Shown here piece after piece: positions 9,509-19,513 of a DNA stretch of 64,000 nt (position 1 is the first letter of the stretch; each line of letters opens with the position of its first letter). The DNA is from Aphanothece sp. CMT-3BRIN-NPC111 (GTDB lineage: Bacteria; Cyanobacteriota; Cyanobacteriia; Cyanobacteriales; JAHHGU01). Location: the NCBI GenBank assembly GCA_019359765.1, contig JAHHGU010000001.1, forward strand, positions 62,001-126,000. Reading direction: 5' to 3'. The notes under the pieces are model-generated. The model saw only the letters and a program-made list of their open reading frames with translations. It was not told where the DNA came from and did not search any database. Both the position numbers and the translations under genes were made by a program.

Positions 9509-12500
9509 TCAAAACGGTGAAATGGGTTACTCTAACAATCAAGGTGAGCCAAAACCAAGTTTCCCTCAGGCGGTTTCTTTGCAAAATAAAGTACATCAAA
9601 ACGGTGCGGCTAGCCGTAGTCAGCCGGAAAATAACTTACATCAGCCGGTTATTGAGGTGGTGAATACGCCGCAGCCTAGTGCCCCACCACCACCGCCGCG
9701 ACAACAGAAACGCTCGTCTGTTCCTTTGGGGCAGCGTTTACGCCAATCTTGGGATAATCTCAGCTTTCGGACTAAGCTGACAATTCTGCTGGTGGGTGGT
9801 GCTGCGATACCAGTGTTGATCCTGACCCAAGGATTGGTGACGATCGCTCAAAAACGTCTGGTTAGTAGTGTGGAGACCACTCTGCAAAAAGAGTTAACTC
9901 TTTTAGATGAAGCAGTCAACAACGTACGGGAGAACAATAGAGTTGTTGCATCCACTATGGCAACCCAGGTGGCAACTAACAGAATTAATTTGAGCAACCC
10001 TAACGAAGTATTAACTCGCAGTGCGCTGGTGAAAGCTTTAGCTCAAGATCCTGCAAATGAACTGATTGGACAGAACTTTCACATTCTTACCAATGCCCAA
10101 GGTCGCACGGTTGGTCAAACTATTGAAATTTTGTCAGGAGATTTGTCTGGCTACCCATCTTTACCTGGAGCAGATCAAACATTCACAGAGCCAACATACC
10201 AACCAGTATTGCTGCCCACAGGGATCTTTCTGGGAGATATTCCCATTGTCAAAAATGCCCTGACTACAGGACGTAGTTTAGCCGGTGTAGAAGTGGTGAA
10301 AGCAACGCCACTACAACGCTTAGGGCTAGATAAACAAGCCAATATTGGTATCCGCCAACAAACGGTTGACGGCTTACCAGATATCAAAAAGCCCTTTCCT
10401 GAAGGTACCTATGATGTCGAACAAGGTAAGGCCGGCTTAGTGGTCATGGCGGTTGAGCCGATACGAGTCAATGGTAGGCTCGTCGGTACCGCTATTGTCG
10501 GCACTCTGCTCAATCGCAATTACCTACTTCCTGACTACGTTAAAGCAAAAACAGGAATCCCGACAGTAACTCTCTTTGCTCAAGACTGGCGAGTTAGCAC
10601 CAACGTTCCTTATACCGATAATAAAACCAGGGCAATTGGGACACGGGTTTCTCGAGAAGTGGCACAACAGGTTTTAAATCAGGGAAAAATTTTCCTTGGG
10701 GATGCCAACATCGTGGGAACGAACTACCTCACGGCTTATGGCCCGCTCTACGATCACCAAAAGCAACTCAATCCCTCGCAAGCAAAGCCAATTGGCATGA
10801 CCTATGTAGGTGAAACACAGGTAGCTGTGGATGAGACCATTCGCAATCTACAACTTGCAGGCTATGGGCTTGGGGGAGGTCTTTTGCTACTGGCTGGCTT
10901 AGTTGCGGTTCCCATTGCTGGCTCCTTCTCACGTCCGTTACGCCGCTTAACTAATTTTGCTCAAGCTGTGGCGGGTGGAGAAAAAGGGGTGCGACTAGAA
11001 ACAACTGAGCGTGAAGATGAAATCGGCGTCTTGTCTCAAGAATTAAATGAAATGGCAGGTCAGCTCGAAGCGGAATTAGCAATAGTTCGGCAACAAGAAG
11101 AGCGATCGCGCTTATTTGGGGAAATTAGTGCCCGCATCCGTGAATCTCTTAACTTACAAGATATCCTCAATACAACAGTTCGAGAACTCCGACAAGGCTA
11201 TAAAACCGATCGCGTGGTAGTCTTGCACTTTGATGCTAACTGGAATAGCAAAATTATTGCCGAATCTGTAGGTCCGGGTTGGACTGAAGCCATGGGAGCG
11301 GAAATCCAAGACCACTGTTTAACCGAAGGGCATGGAGGAAGTTACAAAAATGGTCGAGTTCGAGCCGTAGACGATGTTTATAACTCAGGGCTAGCTGATT
11401 GTCACATTGAGGTATTGGAGCAATTTGAAGTCAAGGCAAATCTGGTTGCGCCTCTGATCGCCAGAAGTAAATTATTTGGTTTACTGGTTGCTCACCAGTG
11501 CGAGTCACCACGGGTTTGGCAGCAGTCTGAAATTGATTTGTTTACCCAGATAGCAACTCAAGTAGGTCTGGCTCTGGATCAAGCCAATCTCTTAACAGAG
11601 GTTGAACAGTCCCGTCAACAAGCAGAAGCGATCGCCCTTGAGCAACGTCAACAAAAAGAAGCCATCCAGTATCAACTAGTAGGACTACTGACTGATGTTG
11701 AAGGAGCCACTAGAGGCGATCTCACAGTTCGTGCTGATGTTACTGCTGGCGAAATCGGTACAGTCGCTGACTTTTTCAACGCTATTGTTGAAAGTTTACG
11801 CCAAATCGTTACTCAGGTAAAACAAGCAGCGACTCAAGTTAACCTTTCCGTAGGCAAAAATGAAGATGATATCCGTCAGCTAGCTGATGAAGCGCTCCAG
11901 CAGGCTGATAAGATTGCCACTACCCTTAATTCAGTTGAGTTGGTAACGCTTTCGGTTCAAGAAGTAGCAGAAAATGCCAGATCTGCTGCCGAAGTTGCCC
12001 GCACTGCCTCTACTACCGCAGAAGCTGGAGGGGTGGCAGTGGATCGGACTGTGCAAAGTATCTTGAGCTTGCGGGATACTATATCAGAAACAGCCAAAAA
12101 AGTCAAGCGTCTGGGCGAAGCTTCCCAACAAATTTCTAAAGTTGTTTCCCTGATTAACCAAATTGCCCTGCAAACCAACTTGCTGGCAATCAACGCCAGT
12201 ATTGAGGCCGTTCGTGCTGGAGAAGAAGGTCGAGGCTTTGCAGTAGTTGCTGAAGAAGTTGGTGCCCTAGCCGCTCAGTCCGCAGCAGCAACTGAGGAAA
12301 TTGAAAAGATTGTGAATAACATTCAGCAAGAGACCAGCGAAGTGGCTCAAGCGATGGAACTAGGCACTACCCAAGTCGTAGAAGGAACTCATTTAGTTGC
12401 AGATGCCAAGAACAGTCTAGAGAAAATTTTAGACGTATCCCGCCAGATAGATCGGTTAGTTGAATCTATTTCTCTAGCTACAGTGTCTCAGTCTCAAATG

Positions 12501-12659
12501 TTTGAAGGCATCAGAGAGTCGATGACGGATGTTGCCCAGATTGCTGAACGCACTTCCAATTCCTCTCGCAATGTTTCTGGCTCTCTCCAAGAAACTGTAG
12601 AAGTGGCGCAACAATTGCAAGAATCTGTGGGTACATTCAAAGTAGAGATAGACTCCTAA
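9501..12659 (+). CDS. pixJ: PixJ-like methyl-accepting receptor with cyanobacteriochrome-type GAF domain
   Basis: A 1052-residue receptor: proline-rich N-terminus, TM1 (about 92-115), periplasmic sensor domain (about 116-449), TM2 (about 450-474), HAMP, GAF (about 540-695), and MA domain with tip [20 protein letters not shown]. The GAF has the canonical chromophore Cys-His (Cys634-His635 in [19 protein letters not shown]) and the downstream FGLLVAHQC. It also has a second cysteine, Cys606, in DHCL where DXCF-type cyanobacteriochromes have Asp-X-Cys-Phe. Covalent bilin binding and light sensing are expected from the family. It is followed after 4 bases by the CheA gene. This is the photoreceptor candidate of the operon. 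Confidence 0.88.
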   Translation: MTNQNGEMGYSNNQGEPKPSFPQAVSLQNKVHQNGAASRSQPENNLHQPVIEVVNTPQPSAPPPPPRQQKRSSVPLGQRLRQSWDNLSFRTKLTILLVGGAAIPVLILTQGLVTIAQKRLVSSVETTLQKELTLLDEAVNNVRENNRVVASTMATQVATNRINLSNPNEVLTRSALVKALAQDPANELIGQNFHILTNAQGRTVGQTIEILSGDLSGYPSLPGADQTFTEPTYQPVLLPTGIFLGDIPIVKNALTTGRSLAGVEVVKATPLQRLGLDKQANIGIRQQTVDGLPDIKKPFPEGTYDVEQGKAGLVVMAVEPIRVNGRLVGTAIVGTLLNRNYLLPDYVKAKTGIPTVTLFAQDWRVSTNVPYTDNKTRAIGTRVSREVAQQVLNQGKIFLGDANIVGTNYLTAYGPLYDHQKQLNPSQAKPIGMTYVGETQVAVDETIRNLQLAGYGLGGGLLLLAGLVAVPIAGSFSRPLRRLTNFAQAVAGGEKGVRLETTEREDEIGVLSQELNEMAGQLEAELAIVRQQEERSRLFGEISARIRESLNLQDILNTTVRELRQGYKTDRVVVLHFDANWNSKIIAESVGPGWTEAMGAEIQDHCLTEGHGGSYKNGRVRAVDDVYNSGLADCHIEVLEQFEVKANLVAPLIARSKLFGLLVAHQCESPRVWQQSEIDLFTQIATQVGLALDQANLLTEVEQSRQQAEAIALEQRQQKEAIQYQLVGLLTDVEGATRGDLTVRADVTAGEIGTVADFFNAIVESLRQIVTQVKQAATQVNLSVGKNEDDIRQLADEALQQADKIATTLNSVELVTLSVQEVAENARSAAEVARTASTTAEAGGVAVDRTVQSILSLRDTISETAKKVKRLGEASQQISKVVSLINQIALQTNLLAINASIEAVRAGEEGRGFAVVAEEVGALAAQSAAATEEIEKIVNNIQQETSEVAQAMELGTTQVVEGTHLVADAKNSLEKILDVSRQIDRLVESISLATVSQSQMFEGIRESMTDVAQIAERTSNSSRNVSGSLQETVEVAQQLQESVGTFKVEIDS

Positions 12660-12663
12660 AGCT

Positions 12664-15600
12664 ATGTCCCAAGATAAAGAAGCGGAAATTAGGCTGCAAT
12701 TTCTAGAAGAAGCTCAGGATTACCTAAATACCATCGAATCCGTCTTGCTAGAATTAGACCTCAGCCGCATTAAAGAGCAAATGGATGCGGCACTCCGGGC
12801 AGCTCACTCTATTAAGGGTGGCGCAGGAATGATGGGTTTTGAGGCTTTAAGCCAGCTAGCTCACCGTTTAGAAGATTCCTTTAAAGTTTTAAAGGCGCAG
12901 AAAGAATCTTTAGACGATGAGTTATCAAGTCAACTGCTGATGGCAGTTGATTATATGCGTCAAGTAATTGCTTTGTATCTGAAAGGAAAAGCTATTGAGG
13001 AGCAGTGGTTAGCTATTCAGGTTAATCCCGTTCTTGATAGCTTATATGAACGTCTTGGCGATCCTCAAGTTGAGGATTTCATGACCGAGATGCCAGAAGA
13101 TGGGCAAGACATGATAACTTTACTATTTCAAACTGAAGTAGAAGGTTGTCTGCAACGTTTAGAATCTGTGTTAGCAGATCCAGAAAAGCCCTGCTTACTT
13201 GAAGAATGCTCAATTTTGGCACAAGAGCTTAGTGGTTTGGGCGAAATGCTAGAGCTTCATGCCTTTAGCAGCCTCTGTAACTCGGTTAGCCAACACCTAG
13301 AAACGGCTCCGGAACAAGTTGAAGAAATTGCTACTCTGGCTTTACAGTTGTGGCGGCGATCGCAAGCTTTGGTATTGGTGGGTCAAATTGATAGCCTACC
13401 TAGCGAGCTAAATTTGAAGAGTGTTTCTGAGGCAAAGACAAATTCTCATGCACCAGAAAAAATAGAAGACATTTTTAATGAGCAAATTGATTTAGCTCAT
13501 TTATCCCCAACTAACGACAATCTTCTTTTAGATTTATTCAGTTTAACTGAAGACTCTACAAACCTGGCGGCAGCTCTCTCCACAGAAGATATCTTCAACT
13601 TAGAGGTTGAGTCTCCTACAGCAACTACCAATGATGATCTTGCTGATGTACTTGGTTCTCTTGCTATACCAAATATCACAGCAGCAGAGCCTATTGTCCC
13701 AGAGATTTTAATATCGCCTAAAAGTGATATTATCCCAACTGTAGAACCCAAAATAGTCTCCTCTGCCCCATCAGGACTTAAAGCCGAGTCTACCCCAGCC
13801 GCTCATGTTCCTGAAAAGCAGGAAAATACAGTTCGAGTACCTGTCAAACAGCTCGACGATCTCAACGATTTATTCGGAGAACTGACCATCTCCCGCAATA
13901 GCTTAGACATACGCTTAGGACGTTTACGCAAATTAGTCAGCCTTCTTAGTCGCCGGGTTCAGGTTCTAGAAAAATCTAATGTTCAACTAGGTCGTGGCTA
14001 CGACAAAGTGGCAACTCAAGCGGCGATGGTCTCTGGTGTACCGTCTTTAGTTGCAGCAGCTTTACCCAAGAAAAATACTCAACATCAAAATAGCCAACCC
14101 CAGAATAGTTTTGATGCTTTAAACTCTGCCGCCATTACTGACTCAACTGTTAATGGCAGGTTTGACATCTTGGAAATGGATCAATACAACGACCTCCACT
14201 TGCTGTCTCAGGAAGTGATGGAAACCCTTGTCCAGATTCAAGAAGTCACAACTGATATTGAACTTAGTCTTGAAGATACTGATCAAACTGCCCGCGAACT
14301 CAACCGAACTTCTAAACAACTGCAAAGTAGCTTAACCCAGGTACGGATGCGCCCTCTGTTTGATGTCGTGGGGCGATTTCCCAGAGTAGTGCGGGATCTA
14401 TCCTTACAGTATGGAAAAAGCGTCGAACTGAAAATGTATGGCAGTGCTACCCTGATCGATCGCACCATTCTTGAGGCTCTCAGCGATCCCTTAATGCATT
14501 TGCTACGCAATGGCTTCGATCACGGCATTGAACCCCCCGCAACCCGTCAAGCGAGTGGCAAACCTTCTCAAGGTACGATTGAAATTAGAGCCGCCTATCG
14601 GGGCAACCAGACGCTAATTACTATTAGCGATGATGGTGGTGGCATCGATTTAGAAAAAATTCGTGAAAAAGCTCAAAAAATGGGTCTTGATGCTGCTGAA
14701 CTCGCGTCAGCTAGTGATAAAGAACTTCTAGAACTGATTTTTGAGCCGGGTTTTACTACCGCAGAGAAAGTTACCAGTTTATCTGGTCGTGGTGTAGGCA
14801 TGGATGTCGTTCGTACCAATCTCAAACAAGTGCGCGGCGACATTAAAGTTGATACCGAGTTAGGAGTAGGAACCACCTTTACTATCAGCGTTCCTTTTAC
14901 TCTCTCTGTGATGCGAGTTCTACTGGTAGAGAGCAATGGGATGCTATTGGCATTTCCCCGAGATGCTATTGAAGAAATGATTTTACCAGAATCCGATTTG
15001 CTATTGACATCGGGAGAAAGCCAAGTCCTCAACTGGGAAGACTATTTAGTACCCCTGGTTCACCTGAGTCAATGGCTGGAGTTTAACTGCCCTCATAAAA
15101 CAGTTGATGCTGAAGCAACGCCGAGTATAAATGAGCCAACAGTGTTGATCGTTACTCAAGGTTCCCAGTTGTTTGGGATCAAAACAGATCGCTGTTGGGG
15201 AGAACAAGAAGTTACTATTCGCCAAGTTGAAGGAACTATCTCCCTGCCTAGCGGACTAGCTGGCTGTGCGGTGCTAGGAGATGGTAGAATCGCTCCGCTT
15301 GTAGATATCTCAGCCTTATTAAGCTGGCTTGCTAATTCTAGCAAATCATCCAGTTTAAACGGGACACCACAAAGACGGCTAGCTCAACTTGGCTTAGAGT
15401 CAGGGCGGCTTGGCGAGTCGGGGATATCTGAAAGCCAGAGAAACAAGGTTTTGATTATAGATGACTCGATTAACGTGCGTCGCTTTTTAGCATTAACCTT
15501 AGAAAAAGCTGGTTACGAAGTAGAACAAGCGAAAGATGGTCAAGACGCACTGGACAAACTTATTGGGGGATTGGAAGTCCAAGTTGTTATTTGTGATATT

Positions 15601-15828
15601 GAAATGCCTCGGCTTGATGGCTATGGCTTTTTAGGTCGTCTGAAATCGTATCCCGCTTTTAGGGAATTGCCCGTTGCTATGCTCACCTCCCGCAGTGGGG
15701 ACAAACATCGTCGCCTAGCAATGGACTTGGGCGCAAAGGCCTATTTCTCTAAGCCTTACAAAGAACAAGAATTACTCCAAACCCTGAAGCAATTACTTCA
15801 AAATCAACCACAGCCTGCTACTTTGTAA
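12664..15828 (+). CDS. pixL: CheA-type hybrid histidine kinase (PixL-like)
   Basis: A 1054-residue kinase. An N-terminal Hpt domain carries the phospho-accepting His48 in AAHSIKGGAGMMGF. A long variable linker follows, then the dimerisation helices, the HATPase domain with N-box LMHLLRNGFDHGIE (near residues 608-622) and G-boxes DDGGGID and GRGVGMD. A CheW-like domain (about 755-890) and a C-terminal receiver (about 928-1048, phospho-acceptor Asp978) complete it. It fits the pix/hmp type of CheA-REC fusion that drives type IV pili. It starts 4 bases after the receptor stop and ends 9 bases before the next CheW-like gene. Confidence 0.9.
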   Translation: MSQDKEAEIRLQFLEEAQDYLNTIESVLLELDLSRIKEQMDAALRAAHSIKGGAGMMGFEALSQLAHRLEDSFKVLKAQKESLDDELSSQLLMAVDYMRQVIALYLKGKAIEEQWLAIQVNPVLDSLYERLGDPQVEDFMTEMPEDGQDMITLLFQTEVEGCLQRLESVLADPEKPCLLEECSILAQELSGLGEMLELHAFSSLCNSVSQHLETAPEQVEEIATLALQLWRRSQALVLVGQIDSLPSELNLKSVSEAKTNSHAPEKIEDIFNEQIDLAHLSPTNDNLLLDLFSLTEDSTNLAAALSTEDIFNLEVESPTATTNDDLADVLGSLAIPNITAAEPIVPEILISPKSDIIPTVEPKIVSSAPSGLKAESTPAAHVPEKQENTVRVPVKQLDDLNDLFGELTISRNSLDIRLGRLRKLVSLLSRRVQVLEKSNVQLGRGYDKVATQAAMVSGVPSLVAAALPKKNTQHQNSQPQNSFDALNSAAITDSTVNGRFDILEMDQYNDLHLLSQEVMETLVQIQEVTTDIELSLEDTDQTARELNRTSKQLQSSLTQVRMRPLFDVVGRFPRVVRDLSLQYGKSVELKMYGSATLIDRTILEALSDPLMHLLRNGFDHGIEPPATRQASGKPSQGTIEIRAAYRGNQTLITISDDGGGIDLEKIREKAQKMGLDAAELASASDKELLELIFEPGFTTAEKVTSLSGRGVGMDVVRTNLKQVRGDIKVDTELGVGTTFTISVPFTLSVMRVLLVESNGMLLAFPRDAIEEMILPESDLLLTSGESQVLNWEDYLVPLVHLSQWLEFNCPHKTVDAEATPSINEPTVLIVTQGSQLFGIKTDRCWGEQEVTIRQVEGTISLPSGLAGCAVLGDGRIAPLVDISALLSWLANSSKSSSLNGTPQRRLAQLGLESGRLGESGISESQRNKVLIIDDSINVRRFLALTLEKAGYEVEQAKDGQDALDKLIGGLEVQVVICDIEMPRLDGYGFLGRLKSYPAFRELPVAMLTSRSGDKHRRLAMDLGAKAYFSKPYKEQELLQTLKQLLQNQPQPATL

Positions 15829-15837
15829 TAAAAATTT

Positions 15838-16398
15838 ATGGCTATTATATCTCCACTGCGATCGCGCCGTTTGGCTCAACAGCAAACTGAAGCTACCCAG
15901 CATTTACTTGTCTTTCGCATCCGGCAGGAATTGTTTTCTTTGCCTACCAAGTCAGTACAAAAAGTTTTGCCTATGCCTAATGTCTACGGAGATCCCCAGT
16001 CAACAGGAGTGAGCGTAGCTATTTATCAGGACAAAGAATTATTAGTCGTAGATGTAGGACGCCGTATCTTTCGAGAAAAAACATCCCAGCCTTTATCCCC
16101 AAATACAAGTAATAGTAGTGTTGTTCCGCAACCAAAAGATAGTAAGGAACAACGCTTCTTATTAATAGTCCAAAGTTCTCAAGGTCAATTAGTTGGTTTA
16201 CCAATTGATTCGCTGCCTTTGCTACGTCGGGTGCCTGAATCGGCTTTTGCACCTTTGCCTTCAGGTTATACTTCTGAAGCAAATATTCAGTGTGTAAGCT
16301 CATTAATGGTTCAATCTCAGGGCGATGAACCACCTCTATTTTTACTCAACCCAGATCAGTTAGCGCAACCCCAGCAAATTGTCCCCTTAGCAGGGTAG
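15838..16398 (+). CDS. CheW-domain protein
   Basis: A 186-residue single CheW-like domain. It opens with a basic stretch (SRRLAQQQ), then LLVFRIRQELFSLPTKSVQKV, the beginning of the CheW barrel, and later ELLVVDVGRRIF and GQLVGLPIDSLPLLRRV. A low-complexity loop near residues 90-105 is inserted between the barrel halves. It lies 9 bases after the CheA gene and probably serves as a second adaptor for one of the two receptors. It is clearly distinct from the CheW at 2624. Confidence 0.75.
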   Translation: MAIISPLRSRRLAQQQTEATQHLLVFRIRQELFSLPTKSVQKVLPMPNVYGDPQSTGVSVAIYQDKELLVVDVGRRIFREKTSQPLSPNTSNSSVVPQPKDSKEQRFLLIVQSSQGQLVGLPIDSLPLLRRVPESAFAPLPSGYTSEANIQCVSSLMVQSQGDEPPLFLLNPDQLAQPQQIVPLAG

Positions 16399-16712
16399 GC
16401 TCAAGTTAACGAAGCACTGGCATGAGACGGCTTTAGTTACTTACTAAGCATGATGGTTAGCGTAGCATTACGACCCATTCATGTTCTACTCGCTGCTGAC
16501 CTATTGCAAGCCACTCACCACTCACAATTTGCGATCGCGTCACTTAATTTCTGCTTGGGGTTTTGTCATCAGTCCCCTTCACCAAGACTACAGCGCAAAT
16601 AATTTATGCTGATTGGTCATCATACTCTTCCCAAATGTTAATTTTTATTAACTGTTTTCTCGTTGGAGCATCTATATGGGCACCTTATATTAACAGAAAA
16701 TTTACATCTACA
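16399..16712. other. Gap between the CheW-like and MHYT genes
   Basis: About 310 bases with a HIP1-type octamer near 16531. An open frame runs from 16563 into the MHYT gene, but the first 50 codons are unlike the family. I see no RNA gene or clear terminator. Confidence 0.35.
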
Positions 16713-17447
16713 ATGAATTATACCTACCATCTTCCCCTAGTAATTATTTCTGCATTGATAGCCGTTTTAGCGTCGTACACAGCCCTAGAGATGGCAGCCA
16801 AAGTCAAGAACTCAAACGATAATTCTTGGTTGATAGGAAGTGCGATCGCCATGGGGACTGGCATTTGGTCTATGCACTTTGTGGCAATGCTAGCTTTCTC
16901 GCTGCCAGTGAAGATCAGCTACAACCTACTGTTAGTGGTCATCTCTCTGTTGGCGGCAATTGCCGCATCCTTTCAGGCATTCTTTATTGTCAGTCGTCCC
17001 ACCATCAACCCAGTTATGTTAATAGCGGGTGCAGCATCTATGGGGATTGGCATCGCCAGCATGCACTACATTGGAATGGCAGCTATGAAGATGCAAGCAA
17101 TCACCCACTACAATCCCCCCCTGTTCTTCCTCTCGGTAGGGATTGCTGTTGTGGTGTCACTGGTGGCTCTGTTTCTTTTTCTGAAGTTTGGGGCTGTAGG
17201 TAGGCGGGTTAATAAGAAATTGCAACTAATTACTGCCATAGTCATGGGGGCAGGGGTTTCTTCAATGCACTATACAGGAATGGCAGCAGCGATATTTGAA
17301 CCGGACTACGAACAATATGTGGCTCCCGCCCTAATAGACAACGTATCTTTAGCATTTTTAGTGGCTACCTCAACCTTTCTGGTTCTGGGAGCAGCCCTAG
17401 CAATTGCTAATGATAAACCGCAGCAAAAATATAGCAGACCGCTTTAA
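16713..17447 (+). CDS. stand-alone MHYT-domain integral membrane sensor
   Basis: About 244 residues from the ATG at 16713 (MNYTYHLPLVIISALIAV), with seven predicted membrane segments. Three copies of the MHYT signature are visible: MHFVAMLAF, MHYIGMAAM and MHYTGMAAA. MHYT domains are proposed to bind copper and sense a gas or redox signal at the membrane. Usually they are fused to GGDEF/EAL or kinase domains, but this protein ends after the membrane region. A TTG at 16563 or an internal ATG could extend it by up to 50 residues. It has the same direction as the chemotaxis operon, 314 bases downstream, so co-expression is possible but unproved. Confidence 0.8.
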   Translation: MNYTYHLPLVIISALIAVLASYTALEMAAKVKNSNDNSWLIGSAIAMGTGIWSMHFVAMLAFSLPVKISYNLLLVVISLLAAIAASFQAFFIVSRPTINPVMLIAGAASMGIGIASMHYIGMAAMKMQAITHYNPPLFFLSVGIAVVVSLVALFLFLKFGAVGRRVNKKLQLITAIVMGAGVSSMHYTGMAAAIFEPDYEQYVAPALIDNVSLAFLVATSTFLVLGAALAIANDKPQQKYSRPL

Positions 17448-17527
17448 TTTTTTGAGCTGATAGTCAAACGATAGTCAACTGGTGTAATTTACACCCATCA
17501 CTTGTAAAATTGCACGGCGGCAACGCC

Positions 17528-17569
17528 AAACCCCCGATAAAGCTTTAATCAAAGCGGCGTCGGGGGTTT
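17528..17569. terminator. Rho-independent terminator hairpin
   Basis: An inverted repeat AAACCCCCGA / TCGGGGGTTT encloses a second short stem (GCTTT-AATC-AAAGC). T runs occur on both outer sides, so it can stop the MHYT gene from the left and the tRNA-Phe transcript from the right. Confidence 0.7.
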
Positions 17570-17595
17570 AGTCGTTAAGCTCTAGTTCTGATTTA

Positions 17596-17668
<73 letters not shown>

Positions 17669-17746
17669 AAGTGATTTTTGGCGCTTTATTAAATTAGCAA
17701 ATTGAGCGGCTTTTGGCAAGCGTTTATCCGCAAGACAAAAAACCTA

Positions 17747-17771
17747 TGAATATATGTTCAGATGTTATAGT
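17747..17771 (+). promoter_or_regulatory. SmtB-type operator and promoter of the metallothionein gene
   Basis: TGAATATATGTTCA at 17747-17760 is an imperfect palindrome. Its reverse complement matches the SmtB/ZntR-type operator core of cyanobacterial metallothionein promoters. A -10-like TATAGT follows at 17766-17771 and the start codon at 17800. Bound repressor would cover the promoter. Strong AGGAGG lies at 17789-17794. Confidence 0.7.
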
Positions 17772-17799
17772 AAAAGAGAAAAGTGATTAGGAGGAAACC

Positions 17800-17961
17800 A
17801 TGACCACCGTAACCTCAATGAAATGTGCCTGTGAGTCCTGTCTTTGCGTTGTTAACATCGGTGAAGCCATGGAACAAGATGGCAAGTACTATTGCAGCCA
17901 TGCTTGCGCTAACGGCCATGCGGATGAAGAAAGCTGCGGTCACGACGGTTGTAACTGCTAA
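17800..17961 (+). CDS. smtA: bacterial metallothionein SmtA/BmtA
   Basis: This 53-residue protein begins MTTVTSMKCACESCLCVV and ends SCGHDGCNC. It has nine cysteines (9, 11, 14, 16, 32, 36, 46, 51, 53) and three histidines (34, 40, 48), the ligand set expected of the cyanobacterial SmtA fold that holds a Zn4 cluster. It sequesters zinc, and by family cadmium or copper, in the cytoplasm. It has an excellent AGGAGG 5 bases before the ATG, an SmtB-type operator upstream and a hairpin terminator downstream. The repressor gene follows on the same strand, whereas in Synechococcus smtA and smtB are divergent. Confidence 0.95.
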   Translation: MTTVTSMKCACESCLCVVNIGEAMEQDGKYYCSHACANGHADEESCGHDGCNC

Positions 17962-17970
17962 ACTTCAGCT

Positions 17971-18007
17971 GCCCTGCTCTCTTACCACCGCTTTGGGCAG
18001 GGCTTTT
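17971..18007 (+). terminator. Rho-independent terminator after smtA
   Basis: GCCCTGC at 17971-17977 pairs with GCAGGGC at 17997-18003 and is followed by TTTT. It starts 10 bases after the smtA stop, so smtA is probably a monocistronic transcript with the repressor transcribed separately. Confidence 0.75.
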
Positions 18008-18176
18008 CGCTCTTGTGGGCGACAAAGGAGGAAAATCTAACATTTAGGCTAAGCCTCCTCCCTTGTGGGCAAGGCAAATCTAAAATCTCAAATTGTTTGA
18101 CTCAGCTAGCCGTAAACAGCAGCGGCAGATGTCTCAGTATGGTAATTGGCTCAAGATTGTCAAGTGCAGGAGCAAG

Positions 18177-18587
18177 ATGTCCGCTCACCTTCCATCTCAT
18201 GGGACTGGAACTAATTCGATTCAAAAGGCAGAAAATCTCAATTGTCATCCGCCACACCCTATTGACATTGAGGACTGCCATCACCTACAGGGCGAAATTC
18301 TCAGTATAGAGAAGGCGCAACGCATGGGAGAGTTCTTTAGCCTCTTGGGAGATGCTAATCGCTTGCGGATTCTCTCGGTGCTGGCGGTGAAGGAGCTTTG
18401 TGTCTGCGACTTGGCAGCAGCGCTGAACATGAGCGAATCAGCCGTTTCCCACCAGATGCGGTCTTTACGAACAATGCGATTAGTCAGCTACCGCAAGCGG
18501 GGACGCAAGGTTTTTTATTACCTTCAAGATCATCATGTCCTCGACCTCTATCGATCTGTTGCAGAACACATCGATGAGCAAGGTTGA
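18177..18587 (+). CDS. smtB: ArsR/SmtB-family metal-responsive repressor (BxmR-like)
   Basis: 136 residues from the ATG at 18177, which has AGGAG 4 bases upstream; upstream ATG/TTG starts at 18129 or 18093 are possible. The winged-helix core DANRLRILSVLAVKELCVCD and the recognition helix SESAVSHQMRSLR are very close to SmtB. The alpha5 zinc site is complete (Asp118, His120, His131, Glu134). The alpha3 site has CVC (Cys75, Cys77), as in ArsR/CadC, plus an N-terminal Cys/His cluster (Cys23, His24, His27, Cys34, His35, His36). That two-site set suggests sensing of several metals, as in Oscillatoria BxmR. Expected targets are smtA and itself. The stop codon lies in the end of an IS element. Confidence 0.92.
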   Translation: MSAHLPSHGTGTNSIQKAENLNCHPPHPIDIEDCHHLQGEILSIEKAQRMGEFFSLLGDANRLRILSVLAVKELCVCDLAAALNMSESAVSHQMRSLRTMRLVSYRKRGRKVFYYLQDHHVLDLYRSVAEHIDEQG

Positions 18588-19275
18588 CATCCTCCCCAAC
18601 CTAAAAGGTACGGGGATTCCTAAGACTCACGACTTAGGTTTCTGTTTCTTTCCCCTTTGACTGCGCTCAGGGGTTTCTCGCAACCGCCCTCTGGACTGAT
18701 GTCCTTCAGGTCTTATGTTCGCTCCACAGACGTTCACCGCAAGAGAAAGAGCGGCGAGTATATTTTTAGCTGCATTAACATCACGATCATGGTTAGTGTC
18801 ACAAGCTGGGCACGTCCAATCACGGATATTTAGAGGCATTTTTTCAACGATGTGACCACATTCGCCGCATCGCTTTGAACTAGGAAACCACCGCTCAATC
18901 TTGATAAAATTGCGACCATACCAGTTGCACTTGTACTCAAGTTGTCGAGTCAATTCACCCCAGCTAGCATCGCTGATCGAAGAGGCTAGTCTCCTATTCT
19001 TGATCATATTCTTCACAGCTAATGTTTCGGCTGCGATCGTTTGATTTTCGCGTACCAGCCGAGTAGTCAGCTTGTGTATGTAATCCTTGCGAGCATTACT
19101 AATTTCTTCGTGAACTTTAGCGACTTTTAGGCAAGCCTTATATCGATTGTTAGATCCCTTCTGCTTGCGGCTAAGTGCCCTTTGAGCTTTCTTGAGCTTG
19201 GCACGTTTTGCCTTGAAAGTTTTAGGATTACTAACCTTTCTATGACGGGGTTTTAGACCCAAATTTCTTGATAAA
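18584..19275 (-). mobile_element. internally deleted IS200/IS605-group element (tnpB-only type)
   Basis: The right end (TTGACATCCTCCCC and the pairing CGGGGATTCC) begins at 18584. The left-end-like motif GGGTCTAAAACCCCGTC lies near 19245-19261, fused directly to the C-terminal half of tnpB. The same left-end motif recurs near 46895 and 51440. The N-terminal half of tnpB is missing, so the copy is dead or only mobilisable in trans. The outer boundary on the left-end side is uncertain by 10-20 bases. Confidence 0.7.
18627..19262 (-). pseudogene. truncated TnpB (C-terminal half)
   Basis: The 211-residue frame matches only the second half of TnpB/OrfB. It covers the helical segment KKAQRALSRKQKGSNNRYK, the RuvC-II region with Glu in IAAETLAVKNM, the zinc ribbon (CGECGH ... 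CPAC) and the RuvC-III Asp in NHDRDVNAAKNIL. The N-terminal domain and the RuvC-I Asp are absent. The first residues (MGLKPRHRKV) translate the IS left end, so an internal deletion joined the end to mid-gene. The protein cannot be a functional RNA-guided nuclease. Confidence 0.85.
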
Positions 19276-19279
19276 GAAT

Positions 19280-19307
19280 GTAGAGACGCGCCATGGCGCG
19301 TCTCTAC
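19280..19307. repeat. perfect 28-base palindrome, dispersed family
   Basis: GTAGAGACGCGCCA is followed immediately by its exact reverse complement. It resembles the palindromes at 21458-21502 and 62734-62762, which share the GAGACGT/ACGTCTC arms. It lies just beyond the decayed IS and upstream of a porin gene. Confidence 0.75.
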
Positions 19308-19513
19308 AAGGGTTTTAGGTAACGTAGCTCTATCGGAAGAAATCCTCCAAGCATCTACCCAGCACTCTTAGTGCGATCGCGTTTACCCAGTGGCTCCCTA
19401 AAGCGGAGATACAAGCCCCCGTGGGGCATCGCACTGGTAGCTCGCTCTGTGCAAAAGTCTCCTTAGCTCAAAAAATGACGTAAGAGCTATTTGAATGGTG
19501 TTGAGGAGAGTAG

